Source: Amycolatopsis lexingtonensis (lineage in GTDB: Bacteria > Actinomycetota > Actinomycetes > Mycobacteriales > Pseudonocardiaceae). Taken from it: DNA of 64,000 bases. The position numbers were made by a program, and so were the translations under genes. The stretch's first letter is position 1, and each line of letters begins with the position of its first letter. Under the pieces are notes generated by a model. The model did not search any database. It worked only from the letters and a program-made list of their open reading frames with translations, and had not been told where the DNA came from. Of the stretch, positions 17,793-28,594 are shown one piece after another. The stretch covers positions 8,840,501 to 8,904,500 of the forward strand of contig NZ_JADBEG010000001.1 in the NCBI RefSeq assembly GCF_014873755.1. Reading direction: 5' to 3'.

Positions 17793-18383
17793 TCATCCCA
17801 CCGCGCGAAGGGCACCCAGCGCGAGCCGGGAGAGCAGTTCGGCGAGTTCGCCGTCACCGAGATGGCGGTTGTACGGGGTCGAGTTGATCAGGCCGAACAC
17901 GGCGTGTGCCGCCGACCGCGCCTGCCGTTCTCCCAGCTCCGGCATGGCTTCGCGGATCGCGCGGACCCACACTTCGACGTACTGGCGCTGCAGCGCGCGC
18001 ACCTGCTTGCGGTCGGCGTCGGTGAGGTTCGCGAGGTTGCGCTCCTGCACGGTGATCAGCGCTGGGTGCGCGAGCGCGAAACCGACGTGGAACGCGACGA
18101 GCCCGGCCAGGATGTCGTCCGGCGTGCCGGGCCGGGCCGCCCACCTCGTGCCGCCGTCGAGCAGGTAGCGGCTGATCGAGTTCAGCATCTCGCCGAGGAT
18201 CGCGTCCTTGCTGCGGAAGTGCCGGTAGAGCGCCGGGCCGGAGATGCCGACCGCGGCCCCGATGTCGTCGATGCCGACGCCGTGGAAGCCGTGGTGGGCG
18301 AACAGTTCGGCGGCCGCCGACATGATCTGTTCGCGTCTGTTCGCCTTCTCGCCGTTCACGAGCGGCGTGGAGTTGGCCGGCAT
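17793..18383 (-). CDS. TetR regulator, BkaR-like, of branched-chain acyl-CoA catabolism
   Basis: The 196-residue protein has the helix-turn-helix GIDDIGAAVGISGPALYRHFRSKDAIL. Mycobacterial accD1-accA1-fadE19 clusters carry the TetR repressor Rv2506/BkaR beside them; this gene sits in the same neighbourhood and has a related start. A perfect palindrome (18405-18420) lies just upstream of its own promoter, and two related sites lie before accD1, so it likely represses itself and that operon. TAATAT six bases before the ATG, with no ribosome site, suggests leaderless mRNA. Orthology is inferred from context. Confidence 0.85.
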   Translation of the reverse strand: MPANSTPLVNGEKANRREQIMSAAAELFAHHGFHGVGIDDIGAAVGISGPALYRHFRSKDAILGEMLNSISRYLLDGGTRWAARPGTPDDILAGLVAFHVGFALAHPALITVQERNLANLTDADRKQVRALQRQYVEVWVRAIREAMPELGERQARSAAHAVFGLINSTPYNRHLGDGELAELLSRLALGALRAVG

Positions 18384-18389
18384 CCGGCC

Positions 18390-18420
18390 ATATTACGGCG
18401 CGAAGTTAGCGACCGCTAAC
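18390..18420 (-). promoter_or_regulatory. Promoter and GTTAGCG operator of the BkaR-like gene
   Basis: The -10 TAATAT (18390-18395, minus strand) lies six bases before the ATG. The perfect palindrome GTTAGCG-AC-CGCTAAC at 18405-18420 covers the expected -35 position, fitting autorepression. Confidence 0.65.
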
Positions 18421-18453
18421 ACCCGTTCCATCCTTCCGACGTGGGCCGAGTGG

Positions 18454-18469
18454 GTTACCTACGGGTAAC
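18454..18469. promoter_or_regulatory. GTTACC-TACG-GGTAAC palindrome before the SGNH esterase
   Basis: A perfect 6-4-6 palindrome lies 69 bp upstream of the esterase start. It looks like a regulator site but differs from the GTTAGCG operator nearby. It shares GTTACCTAC with the site upstream of the fadE24-like gene. Confidence 0.4.
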
Positions 18470-18537
18470 TAGGGGTTCCTTGTGGGGCTTCCACCTGCTG
18501 TCCTATTTGGGCTGGCCCTGTCACAAAGGAGTGACCC

Positions 18538-19350
18538 ATGGCTGTTCCCACCCGTAACTTACGGCGATCCCTTCTACGGTTGAGCACGGCCCTGGGGGCC
18601 GTTGTCCTTGCTTCTCTCGGCGTGACGGGCCTGGCCCAAGCCGCCGGGACCGTGTACGCCGCGGTCGGCGACTCCTACTCCTCGGGAGTCGGAGCCGGCA
18701 GCTACGGCAGTTCCGGGAGCTGTTACCGCAGCTCGAACGCGTACCCGCAGCTGTGGGCCAACGCCCACAGCGGCACCTCGTTCACCTTCCTGGCCTGCTC
18801 CGGCGCCAAGACCGGCGACGTGATCAGCCAGGCGAACTCCATCCCGTCCAACGCGACCCTGGTCACCGTCACCGTGGGCGGCAACGACGCCGGCTTCAGC
18901 GACGTGATCCAGACCTGCACCCTCGGCAGTGACTCCGACTGCACCAACCGCGTCAACACGGCGAAGACGTACGTCAACAACACGCTGCCGCCGCTGCTGA
19001 CCAACACCTACAACGCGATCAAGGCCAAGGCGCCGGGCGCCAGGCTCGTCGTCCTGTCCTACCCGCGCTTCTACACCGTGCCCGGCTCCTGCTGGGTCGG
19101 GCTGAGCGACACCAAGCGCTCGGCGATCAACTCGGGCGCCGACACCCTGGCGTCGGTCATCCAGTCACGGGCGTCCTCGGCGGGCGCGACCTTCGTCGAC
19201 GTCCGGCCGTCGTTCGTCGGGCACAACATCTGCTCGTCGGCCGACGACTACCTGCACAGCCTGACCTGGCCGGTGATCGAGTCCTATCACCCGACCGTGG
19301 CCGGGCAGTCCGGCGGCTACTACACGCCGCTGCGTGCCGCGATCGGCTGA
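18538..19350 (+). CDS. Secreted SGNH-family esterase/lipase
   Basis: The 270-residue precursor has a signal peptide: RRSLLRLSTALGAVVLASLG, ending near LAQAAG. Block I GDSYSSG holds the nucleophile Ser; block III GGND and the late SYHP His complete the SGNH set. Several paired cysteines fit the extracellular actinomycete lipase/esterase type. AAAGGAG precedes the ATG. Codon 8 is TTA, a codon read by the bldA-type tRNA and often linked to developmental control. It lies between the BkaR-like gene and accD1 but is probably an independent transcript ending at the 19366-19414 hairpin. Confidence 0.92.
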   Translation: MAVPTRNLRRSLLRLSTALGAVVLASLGVTGLAQAAGTVYAAVGDSYSSGVGAGSYGSSGSCYRSSNAYPQLWANAHSGTSFTFLACSGAKTGDVISQANSIPSNATLVTVTVGGNDAGFSDVIQTCTLGSDSDCTNRVNTAKTYVNNTLPPLLTNTYNAIKAKAPGARLVVLSYPRFYTVPGSCWVGLSDTKRSAINSGADTLASVIQSRASSAGATFVDVRPSFVGHNICSSADDYLHSLTWPVIESYHPTVAGQSGGYYTPLRAAIG

Positions 19351-19365
19351 TCTCCGGCGCGAGTT

Positions 19366-19414
19366 CGTGAAGGCCACCTCCGGGAAGCACAACTTCCCGG
19401 AGGTGGCCTTCACG
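19366..19414. terminator. 22-bp perfect hairpin after the SGNH gene
   Basis: The arms 19366-19387 and 19393-19414 are perfectly complementary with a 5-base loop. They share the core GTGAAGGCCACCT with the hairpin at 60539. It starts 15 bp after the esterase stop, so it probably terminates that transcript before the accD1 promoter. Confidence 0.65.
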
Positions 19415-19438
19415 GCATTCCGGCGACTGGACACCCAC

Positions 19439-19482
19439 GTTAGCGGTCGCTAACATCGGGGCGGAGGTTAACGCCTGCTAAC
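19439..19482 (+). promoter_or_regulatory. Tandem BkaR-like operators before accD1
   Basis: GTTAGCG-GT-CGCTAAC (19439-19454) is a perfect palindrome. GTTAACG-CC-TGCTAAC (19467-19482) is a degenerate copy, centred 28 bp away. They match the operator at 18405-18420 and lie 13-57 bp before the accD1 start, where they would block the promoter. Confidence 0.7.
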
Positions 19483-19495
19483 TTCGAGGGAGCCC

Positions 19496-21108
<1,613 letters not shown>

Positions 21109-21109
<1 letters not shown>

Positions 21110-23097
21110 TGATGTTCGACTCAGTACTGGTCGCGAACCGGGGCGAGATCGCGGTCCGCGTCATCCGCACGCTGCGGGCGCTCGGCATCCGCGCGGTCGC
21201 GGTGTACAGCGACGCGGACGCCGAGGCCCGGCACGTCCGCGAGGCGCACACCGCGGTCCGCATCGGGCCCGCCGAGGCGGCGAAGAGCTACTTGTCGATT
21301 CCCGCCATCGTGGACGCCGCCGTTTCGTCCGGGGCGCAGGCCGTGCACCCGGGGTACGGCTTCCTGGCGGAGAACGCCGAGTTCGCGCGTGCCTGCGAGG
21401 CCGCCGGTCTCGTGTTCATCGGCCCGCCGGTCGCCGCGATCGACGCCATGGGCGACAAGATCCGCGCCAAGGCCACGGTGTCGAAGGCCGGGGTCCCGGT
21501 CGTGCCCGGCGCGTCCGATGTGGACATCCCAGAAGGCGGCTTCGCGGAGGCCGCCGCGAAGGTCGGCTACCCGCTGCTGCTCAAGCCGTCCGCCGGGGGC
21601 GGGGGCAAGGGCATGCGGCTGGTGCACGAAGAGTCCGAACTGGACGCCGCCATCGAGTCGGCGCGGCGCGAGGCCAAGGGTTCCTTCGGCGACGACACCC
21701 TGTTGATGGAGCGGTTCGTCACCACGCCGCGGCACATCGAGATCCAGGTGATGGCCGACCGGCACGGCAACGTCATCCACCTCGGCGAGCGCGAGTGCAG
21801 CCTGCAGCGGCGGCATCAGAAGATCATCGAGGAAGCGCCGTCGGTGCTGCTGGATCCCGCGACGCGCGAAAAGATGGGCTCCGCGGCCGCCGAGGCCGCG
21901 CGGTCGGTCGGGTACGTCGGCGCGGGCACGGTCGAGTTCATCATGTCGGCGCACAACCCGGACGAGTTCTTCTTCATGGAGATGAACACCCGGCTGCAGG
22001 TGGAGCACCCGGTCACCGAGCTGGTCACCGGCCTCGACCTGGTCGAGTGGCAGGTCCGGGTCGCGGCCGGGGAACACCTGACCGTCAAGCAGGAAGACGT
22101 CGTCCTCAACGGACACGCCGTCGAAGCGCGGGTGTACGCCGAGGACCCGGCGCGCGGGTTCATCCCGACCGGCGGCACGGTGCTGGCGGTGCACGAGCCG
22201 TCCGGCGACGGCGTCCGCGTCGACTCGTGGATGACGCGCGGCGCGGTGATCGGCTCGAACTACGACCCGATGCTGGCCAAGGTCATCGCGTGGGGCCCGG
22301 ACCGCGCGGCGGCGCTGCACCGGCTCGACCTGGCGCTGGCGGACACGGCACTGCTGGGCGTCGGCACGAACACGGCGTTCCTGCGCGGACTGCTGGCGGA
22401 CGCCGACGTCCGCGCCGGCAAGCTCGACACCGAGCTGGTCGACCGTCGGCTGTCCACTTTGGTCTCTTCGGACGTGCCCGCGGAGTTCTTCGTCGCGGCC
22501 GCCATGGACCGGTTCCTGGAACTGCAGCCGTCGGGCCCGGTCGTGGACCCGTGGGACGTGCCGGACGGCTGGCGGATGGGCGGCTCCGGCGGGGTGACGT
22601 TCCGGCTGAAGTCCGGTGCCGCCCGCGCGGTGGTCCGGGTGCAGGGCACGCCGGCCGCGGCGACGGTGTTCGTCGACGACGCCGAGCCGGTCGAGGTCTC
22701 GGCCCGGCGCGACGGCGACGTCCTGGAGATCCGGCACGACGGCGGCTTCCACCGCTACCGCCAGGCCTGCGGTCCGGACCGGACGGTCTGGCTGGCCCGC
22801 GACGGCCTGAGCTTTCCCTTCGGGGAGCAGGAGTTCGTGCTCTCGTCCCGCGGCGAGGCCGCCGGGGCCGGGCCGGTCACCAGCCCGATGCCGGGCACGG
22901 TGCTCGTCGTGAAGGTCGCCGCCGGCGACGTCGTGAAGGCCGGGACGCCGCTGCTGGTCGTCGAAGCGATGAAGATGGAGCACACGGTCACCGCGCCGGT
23001 CGACGGCGTGGTCAGCGAACTCCCCGTCCGGGCCGGCCAGCAGGTCGCGCTGGACGAAACCCTTGCCGTAGTGACGCCCCAAGAGGAGCAGCAGTGA
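21109..23097 (+). CDS. accA1: Acyl-CoA carboxylase alpha subunit (biotin carboxylase + BCCP)
   Basis: The 662-residue protein has a biotin carboxylase N-domain ([16 protein letters not shown]), an ATP-grasp ([27 protein letters not shown]) and a C-terminal biotinyl domain with [11 protein letters not shown], whose Lys is biotinylated. It carboxylates its own biotin using ATP and bicarbonate and works with AccD1. Two adjacent ATGs (21109, 21112) and a GTG (21106) overlap the accD1 stop; I use 21109, which shares one base with that stop. The dehydrogenase gene overlaps its end by 4 bp. Confidence 0.94.
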
Positions 23098-24248
23098 TCG
23101 ACTTCCGCCTGGACGAGGAGTACGAGGCCCTCCGCAAGACCGTCGAGGACTTCGCGCACGCCGAAGTCGCGCCGGTGATCGGCGAGCTGTACGAGAAGGA
23201 AGAGTTTCCGTACGCGATCGTCGCGAAGATGGCCGAGATGGGCCTGTTCGGCCTGCCGTTCCCGGAGGAGTTCGGCGGGATGGGCGGGGACTACTTCGCG
23301 CTGTGCCTGGCCTTGGAGGAGCTGGCCCGGGTCGATTCGTCGGTGGCGATCACCCTGGAGGCCGGGGTTTCGCTGGGCGCGATGCCGATCTTCCGGTTCG
23401 GGACGCAGGAGCAGAAGGAGAAGTGGCTCCCCGATCTCTGCGCCGGCACGGCGTTGGGCGGCTTCGGCCTGACCGAGCCGGGTGGCGGTTCGGACGCGGG
23501 CGCGACCCGCACGCGCGCCACCCTGGACGGTGACGAGTGGGTCATCAACGGCAGCAAGGCGTTCATCACGAACTCCGGCACGGACATCACGCGGCTGGTG
23601 ACGGTCACGGCGGTGACGGACGTGATGGAGAACGGCCGCAAGGAGATCTCGGCGATCATCGTCCCGTCGGGCACGCCGGGCTTCGAAGTGGCGCCGAAGT
23701 ACTCGAAGGTCGGCTGGAACTGCTCCGACACGCACGAACTGTCCTTTTCGGACGTCCGGGTGTCGGTCGAGAACCTGGTCGGCACCCGTGGCCGCGGGTA
23801 CGCGCAGTTCCTGTCCATCCTGGACGAAGGCCGAGTCGCGATCGCCGCGCTGTCGGTGGGTCTGGCGCAGGGGTGCGTGGACGAGTGCCTGAAGTACGTG
23901 AAGGACCGGGTCGCGTTCGGCAGGCGGATCGGGGAGTACCAGGCGATCCAGTTCAAGATCGCGGACATGGAGGTCCGCACGCACACCGCGCGCCTGGCGT
24001 ACTACCAGGCGGCGTCGAAGATGCTGCGCGGCGAGCCGTTCAAGAAGGAGGCGTCGATCGCGAAGCTGGTCGCGTCGAACGCGGCGATGGACAACGCGCG
24101 CGACGCGACCCAGATCTTCGGCGGGTACGGCTTCATGAACGAGTTCCCGGTCAGCCGCTTCTACCGCGACGCCAAGATCCTCGAGATCGGTGAGGGGACG
24201 AGCGAGGTGCAGAAGATGCTGATCTCCCGGCACCTCGGCGTCGCCTGA
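23094..24248 (+). CDS. Acyl-CoA dehydrogenase, isovaleryl-CoA/FadE19-like
   Basis: The 384-residue FAD flavoenzyme oxidises an acyl-CoA to the enoyl-CoA and passes electrons to ETF. It has [16 protein letters not shown], the FITNSG loop, [15 protein letters not shown] and the C-terminal [17 protein letters not shown], where a Glu is the catalytic base. Its position after accD1-accA1 fits conversion of isovaleryl-CoA to methylcrotonyl-CoA, directly before the carboxylase step. The GTG start overlaps the accA1 stop (GTGA), with AAGAGGAG upstream. Substrate preference is inferred from context. Confidence 0.93.
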   Translation: MIDFRLDEEYEALRKTVEDFAHAEVAPVIGELYEKEEFPYAIVAKMAEMGLFGLPFPEEFGGMGGDYFALCLALEELARVDSSVAITLEAGVSLGAMPIFRFGTQEQKEKWLPDLCAGTALGGFGLTEPGGGSDAGATRTRATLDGDEWVINGSKAFITNSGTDITRLVTVTAVTDVMENGRKEISAIIVPSGTPGFEVAPKYSKVGWNCSDTHELSFSDVRVSVENLVGTRGRGYAQFLSILDEGRVAIAALSVGLAQGCVDECLKYVKDRVAFGRRIGEYQAIQFKIADMEVRTHTARLAYYQAASKMLRGEPFKKEASIAKLVASNAAMDNARDATQIFGGYGFMNEFPVSRFYRDAKILEIGEGTSEVQKMLISRHLGVA

Positions 24249-24301
24249 CGTAACGCGCGGGTCGTCGCCGGCGAAGTCCCCCACGGGAGCGAGGGGGTCC
24301 G

Positions 24302-24688
24302 GTGAAACGGTTCGCGGTGATCGTGGCGGTTCTGTGCCTTGCGGCGGGGTGCTCGCCCGCCGCGCCGGTCGACGACGGCTCGGAGTTCGACGAGCCGTCG
24401 CCGCCGGTCACCACGGTCACCCTGCCCTCACCCAGCCCCACGCCGACGGCTTTCCCGGCCGGCTACCCGAAGGTCGTGGCCGTGGCGTCGCTCCCGCCGC
24501 GGCTGCGGGACAAGTACCGGGCCGACGGCGCCGCCGAAGCCGTCCAGGTCGCGCCCGGTGTGTGGACGCCGGTGCAAGCTGCCGCGGCCGTCGTCGAACC
24601 CCGCGTGCTCGACGGCTACTGCGCCTCCGTCAAAGCGTTCGAACAGCGGTACCGGGCCGGCCTCGAGTACCCCGGTACCTGCTGGTGA
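24302..24688 (+). CDS. Putative lipoprotein, 128 residues
   Basis: A short signal peptide ends in the lipobox LAAGC, so the Cys would be lipidated and the protein anchored outside the membrane. A Ser/Pro/Thr-rich linker follows (SPSPTPTAFP), then about 75 residues with two Cys near the C-terminus (GYCAS, GTCW) that could form a disulfide. No domain was recognised. The GTG start follows a GAGGGGG ribosome site. It is convergent with the secretion-associated cluster, with 3 bp between stops. Confidence 0.75.
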   Translation: MKRFAVIVAVLCLAAGCSPAAPVDDGSEFDEPSPPVTTVTLPSPSPTPTAFPAGYPKVVAVASLPPRLRDKYRADGAAEAVQVAPGVWTPVQAAAAVVEPRVLDGYCASVKAFEQRYRAGLEYPGTCW

Positions 24689-24691
24689 CCG

Positions 24692-26035
24692 CTACTGCTG
24701 TGGCTGCTGCTGTTGCTCCTTCTTGTCTTCCTCGGCCCACGCGGCTTCCGCCTGCATCTGGATGTCGGTGAGGCCGCGGTCGACCTGAACGATGTCCTTG
24801 CCGGCCCAGCCCACGAAGTTCTTCGAGCTCTTGGCGTCGGAGAGGGCCTTCAGCATCGGGTAGTAGTCCGGGTGCTTGGCCTTCAGCCAGTCGTCGACGA
24901 ACTTCATCTTCTTGTAGCTGTCGCCGAACTTGGTCTTCAGCCAGTCCTCGTGCTTCTTGATGGTCGAGATGTCGTGGTCGCTCAGGTGCGACTTCGGCGG
25001 CGTCGGCTTCGGCGGCTCCGGTGGCTTCGGCAGCGGCCTCGAGAAGTTGGGCGTGGTGCCGTCGCCCGGGGGCCGCGTGCTCGGTGTGGCCCCACCGCCC
25101 GGGCCGTCGTGCGTGATCGCCGTGCCCGGCGGTGGTAGCGGCCGGGAGAAGTTGGGGGTCGTGCCGTCGCCCGGCGGCCGGGTGCTGGGCGTGGCGCCGC
25201 CACCCGGGCGGTCGTGCGTGATCGCCGTGCCCGGCGGCGGCATCGGCGTCATCTCGTGCCCCGCGCTCGAGGAGGAGCCCGGCTTCCCCTTGACCAGCTT
25301 CGAGAGCCCGGTGAGCCGGGCCAGCGTGCGGCCGGCGTAGGCGACGACCTTGGCGAGCTTCGCCATCATCGCCGCGACCTGCACCGAGACGGTCGCGACG
25401 CACTTGGTCACGCCGACGGCGATCGACGCGCCGAAGGTCGGGATGGCGAGCGCGAGCGCGATCAGCATCGTGGAGATGATGTCGCCGAGGATCGTGGTGA
25501 TGATGTCGCGCAGCAGCGAGCGGACCGCGCCGATCAGCGCCCCGGTGGTCTCGACCATGTAGCCGGCGACGTCGGCCGCCTTGGCGTTGGCGTCGATCCA
25601 GCCCTTCCGGTCGTTGATCGACTTGAGGAAGCTGTCGTACCCCTTGCCCTGCCACTGGGTGATCGTCGACTTGAGGGTCTCGTCGAGCTCGGTGCCGGTG
25701 TTGCGCAGCGACTCGCCGATCTTGTGCAGCTCGTTGGCGACCTTCGTGACTTCGGACGGGTTGCCCGCCACCTGGTCGAGCGGCCACTTCAGGAACGAGA
25801 CGTGCTCGATCAGCCAGCCCAGCCCGGCCGCGATCAGCTTCGCCAGCGGGTCCATGGCGAACGCGACGGTGTCGAGCACGGCGCTGATGACGTTGATGCC
25901 CAGCTCGACGCTGACGGCCGCGAGGTCACCGCCGTGCTCGGTCTGGACCTTGCCGATCGAGTCGCCGACCTGCTTCCAGCTGTCGAAGACGCCCGCGCCC
26001 GTGGTGGAGTTCGCGGACGTGATGGGGACGGTCAC
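24692..26035 (-). CDS. WXG100-like type VII secretion-associated protein with Pro-rich repeat
   Basis: The 447-residue protein has an N-terminal helical region of the kind seen in CpnT/WXG100-2 type T7SS substrates (residues about 1-240), with hydrophobic helices (IISTMLIALALAIPTFGASIAVG). A Pro/Gly/Thr-rich linker contains two tandem 35-residue repeats (PPPGTAITHD..., RPPGDGTTPNFSRP). A charged helical C-terminus of about 100 residues ends in a Gln run. The C-terminal part resembles no known toxin I recognise. It overlaps the upstream EspC-like gene by 4 bp (GTGA), so the two are coupled. Confidence 0.75.
   Translation of the reverse strand: MTVPITSANSTTGAGVFDSWKQVGDSIGKVQTEHGGDLAAVSVELGINVISAVLDTVAFAMDPLAKLIAAGLGWLIEHVSFLKWPLDQVAGNPSEVTKVANELHKIGESLRNTGTELDETLKSTITQWQGKGYDSFLKSINDRKGWIDANAKAADVAGYMVETTGALIGAVRSLLRDIITTILGDIISTMLIALALAIPTFGASIAVGVTKCVATVSVQVAAMMAKLAKVVAYAGRTLARLTGLSKLVKGKPGSSSSAGHEMTPMPPPGTAITHDRPGGGATPSTRPPGDGTTPNFSRPLPPPGTAITHDGPGGGATPSTRPPGDGTTPNFSRPLPKPPEPPKPTPPKSHLSDHDISTIKKHEDWLKTKFGDSYKKMKFVDDWLKAKHPDYYPMLKALSDAKSSKNFVGWAGKDIVQVDRGLTDIQMQAEAAWAEEDKKEQQQQPQQ
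25029..25238. repeat. Tandem 105-bp direct repeat in the T7SS-associated gene
   Basis: Two adjacent copies at 25029-25133 and 25134-25238 are nearly identical and encode a 35-residue unit (PPPGTAITHD-x-PGGG...). The unit length keeps the reading frame, so copy number may vary between strains. Confidence 0.8.
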
Positions 26036-26367
26036 TTGCCCAGCTCCGTTTCGAAGGTGCTCAAACCCTGCGCCGTGTTGGTGTCGTGGGTCGCGTACGT
26101 CTCGGCGGCCTTCTTCACGTCGGCCGCGGACTTGCCGATGTCGCCGACGAGGTTGTTGATCTCGCCGGTGATCGCCGCCATCGTGATCCGCGAAGGCACG
26201 GCGAGGACCTGGGCGAGCAGGATGCCGAACGCGGCGTTGTCGAACCCGTTCGCGGCCTGCATCCGGTTCGCGGCCTCCTGCACCGCCGGCTGCGTGGTGC
26301 CCGACAGGAACTGGCTGAACTTCTGCAGCTCGGCCGGGTCGACCGAGAAACCTTCTCCGGTAACCAC
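26032..26367 (-). CDS. EspC-like (DUF2580) ESX secretion-associated protein
   Basis: The 111-residue all-helical protein starts VVTGEGFSVDPAELQKFSQFL. It resembles the DUF2580/EspC family of small type VII secretion-associated proteins that pair with larger substrates. The end (TYATHDTNTAQGLSTFE) is family-typical. GGAGGAG precedes the GTG start. It sits between a YbaB-like gene and the WXG100-like protein. No EccC ATPase gene is nearby, so export would depend on a system elsewhere. Confidence 0.75.
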   Translation of the reverse strand: MVTGEGFSVDPAELQKFSQFLSGTTQPAVQEAANRMQAANGFDNAAFGILLAQVLAVPSRITMAAITGEINNLVGDIGKSAADVKKAAETYATHDTNTAQGLSTFETELGK

Positions 26368-26382
26368 CGGTTCTCCTCCGTA

Positions 26383-26988
26383 CTACCAGGGGTTGCTTTC
26401 GCCGTCGTCCTCGTCCGGCGCGGGCCGGGGACGACGGCGTGGCGGACCTTGCTGAGGCGGCGCCGGCGGTGGCGGGCGGTGCGGCGGCCGCGGCGGGCGG
26501 TCGTCGGCCTCCTGCTCGGGCATGAACACGTCGCTCTTGCCCGGGGGCGGTCCCTCGTCCGGCTCGGGGGCGGGCAGGAACTCGTCCAGCAGTTCGCGGG
26601 CGGCCGAGCTTTCGCCGACCATGCCCTCGAACGCACTGGCGACCTGGGCCGAAACCTTCTGCTGCGCCTTGCCGATCAGCTGCAGCACCAAGCCGGACAA
26701 GGCTTGCGGCGGCCGTTCGTACGCGCGGGGGCCGAACCGGAGGTCCTGCAGCACGCCGCTGGGGCCGACGGTCACCGAGACCGCCCCGTCCGGCGACTGC
26801 ACGCTGGCGGTGGCGGACCGCAGCGTTTCCTGTGCTGTCGCGGCTTTTGCCCGGATTTCTTCGAGTTCGACGGTGAACGCGGCCAACGGATCGCCCGGGG
26901 GCACTGACTGAGTCAATTGGTCCTCGTCGCGCGAGAGAGGTGGGGAACGGACGAAGTCAATCAGCGCTCTTTGAAGCTCGGATGACAC
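26383..26988 (-). CDS. YbaB/EbfC-family protein of T7SS-associated cluster
   Basis: The 201-residue protein has a YbaB/EbfC-like middle region: a coiled helix EEIRAKAATAQETLRSATASV followed by VTVGPSGVLQDLRF, as in YbaB strands. Its C-terminal 70 residues are Pro/Arg/Asp-rich and disordered. EspL/YbaB-type proteins commonly accompany ESX substrate genes as chaperone-like partners. The GTG at 26988 lacks a strong ribosome site, so the start is uncertain; a TTG near 26921 is an alternative. It is 15 bp upstream of the EspC-like gene. Confidence 0.7.
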   Translation of the reverse strand: MSSELQRALIDFVRSPPLSRDEDQLTQSVPPGDPLAAFTVELEEIRAKAATAQETLRSATASVQSPDGAVSVTVGPSGVLQDLRFGPRAYERPPQALSGLVLQLIGKAQQKVSAQVASAFEGMVGESSAARELLDEFLPAPEPDEGPPPGKSDVFMPEQEADDRPPRPPHRPPPPAPPQQGPPRRRPRPAPDEDDGESNPW

Positions 26989-27065
26989 GAAGCGAGCCGC
27001 CGGCTTAACGCGGTGTGGATCGGCGAAGTCGGCCCGCGCGTACCCGGTGTGCGGTAAACAGGGGC

Positions 27066-27578
27066 ATGGACAACACCGTCATCCGATCGGGCGATTCCGG
27101 GGACGTCGACATCCTGCTGGGTTTCTTCGACGAAGCCGTCGAATGGCTGGTCGCGCGAGGCAGCTCGAAGCAGTGGGGAACCGAGCCGTGGAGCCGCGTC
27201 CCGAAGCGCGTCCAACGCGTCAAGGGCATGGCCGCCGACCCCGGGCTGCGCATCGCGGTGGTCGACGGCGAACCGGCCGGTGCGCTGATCGTCTCCGAGG
27301 AGCGCGACCCGCACGTGCCCGCGGTTAACGAGCGTGAACTGTACGTCCGGCTGCTGATCGCGTCCCGGCGGTTCACCGGGCGGCGCGTCGGCGGACGGCT
27401 CATCGAGTACGCGCTCGACGAGGCGCGGCGGCGCGGCATCGACCTCGTGCGCGTCGACTGCTGGGCCGGCGGCGACGGCGCCTTACAACGTTATTACGAG
27501 AGTCAGGGCTTCAAGCCGACCGAGCGGTTCCACGTCGAGGAGTGGGTCGGGCAGGTTCTCGAGCAACGCGTGGGGTAG
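27066..27578 (+). CDS. GNAT-family N-acetyltransferase
   Basis: The 170-residue protein has GNAT motif A (LIASRRFTGRRVGGRLIEYAL, with the R/Q-x-x-G-x-G/A acetyl-CoA loop) and motif B (YYESQGFKPTERFHV). It would acetylate an amine; the substrate is unknown. The ATG is preceded by a TAAACA -10-like box and little ribosome site, so it may be near-leaderless. Codon 140 is TTA inside a small A/T-rich patch. It is divergent from the YbaB-like gene. Confidence 0.85.
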   Translation: MDNTVIRSGDSGDVDILLGFFDEAVEWLVARGSSKQWGTEPWSRVPKRVQRVKGMAADPGLRIAVVDGEPAGALIVSEERDPHVPAVNERELYVRLLIASRRFTGRRVGGRLIEYALDEARRRGIDLVRVDCWAGGDGALQRYYESQGFKPTERFHVEEWVGQVLEQRVG

Positions 27579-27637
27579 CGCGATCGCGGGCCAGGGGTGA
27601 CACTGTTGACGCCGTGCCAACAGACGAAGGAGTCGCC

Positions 27638-28483
27638 ATGGCCGAGGAGCTCGCGGGCAAGGTCGTCGTCATCACCGGCGGCGGGCAGGGGATCGGCGCG
27701 GCGACCGCGTCGGCGCTGTCCCGCCTGGGCGCGAAGGTGGTGATCGGAGACCTCGACCAGGTCAGGGCCGAAAAGACCGCCGGCGAGCTCGACGCCGAGG
27801 CGCTCCCGCTGGACGTCACCGACATCGCCGGCTTCACCGAGTTCCTCGACGAGGTCGAGCGCCGCCACGGCCGCATCGACGTGCTGATCAACAACGCCGG
27901 GATCATGCCGCTCGGCGAACTCGAGACCGAAAGCGACGCGACGACCCGGCGGCAGCTCGAGATCAACCTGCACGCGGTCATCCACGGCACGCGCGAAGCG
28001 ATGAAGCGGATGCGCCCGCGTCGGTCCGGGCACATCGTCAACGTCGCTTCCTTCGCGGGCAAGGCGGGTTTCCCGGGCGCGGCGACGTACTGCGCGACGA
28101 AGCACGCCGTCGTCGGGTTGTCCGAGGCGGTGCACCTGGAACTGCACGGGTCCGGCGTGCACGTCTCGTGCGTGATGCCCGCGATCGTGCGGACGGAACT
28201 CGCGAGCGGCCTCGGCGAAGCGAAGCTGTTCAAGTCCTCGCGGCCGGAAGATGTGGCCGACGCCATCGTATCCACGCTGCGCAAGCCTCGTTTCGAGGTC
28301 TTCGTGCCCCGGTCCGTGGGAACTATGGGGAAGCTCACCCGGCTGCTCCCGCGGCGAGCCGGCGAAGCGATCGCCCGTGCGTTGAAAGCGGACCAGCTTT
28401 TGGCTTCAGCGGCCCATTCCCCGGCTCGCGCGGAGTACGAGGCGCGCGCCGCCGAGAGTGCCCCCGGAGCGTCCCAGGAGTAA
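27638..28483 (+). CDS. Short-chain dehydrogenase/reductase (fatty-acyl type)
   Basis: The 281-residue classical SDR has VVITGGGQGIGAATASALS, NNAGIMP, the catalytic Ser in NVASFAGK and YCATKHA (YxxxK). A C-terminal tail with a hydrophobic/basic stretch (GKLTRLLPRRAGEAIARAL) may contact membrane. AAGGAG precedes the ATG. Homologous SDRs in mycobacteria act on lipids or steroids; the substrate here is unknown. The PHA-synthase-like hydrolase follows 111 bp downstream. Confidence 0.92.
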   Translation: MAEELAGKVVVITGGGQGIGAATASALSRLGAKVVIGDLDQVRAEKTAGELDAEALPLDVTDIAGFTEFLDEVERRHGRIDVLINNAGIMPLGELETESDATTRRQLEINLHAVIHGTREAMKRMRPRRSGHIVNVASFAGKAGFPGAATYCATKHAVVGLSEAVHLELHGSGVHVSCVMPAIVRTELASGLGEAKLFKSSRPEDVADAIVSTLRKPRFEVFVPRSVGTMGKLTRLLPRRAGEAIARALKADQLLASAAHSPARAEYEARAAESAPGASQE

Positions 28484-28594
28484 CTCGGACGGCCTAGCGA
28501 CTGTCCGATTTGGACGTGGGCGGTGTTGAGTCCACCGGCCTGACCGGGCAAGATTGACCGGAAGTGCCCGGGACGTCGCAGGAGGCTCGAGGAA

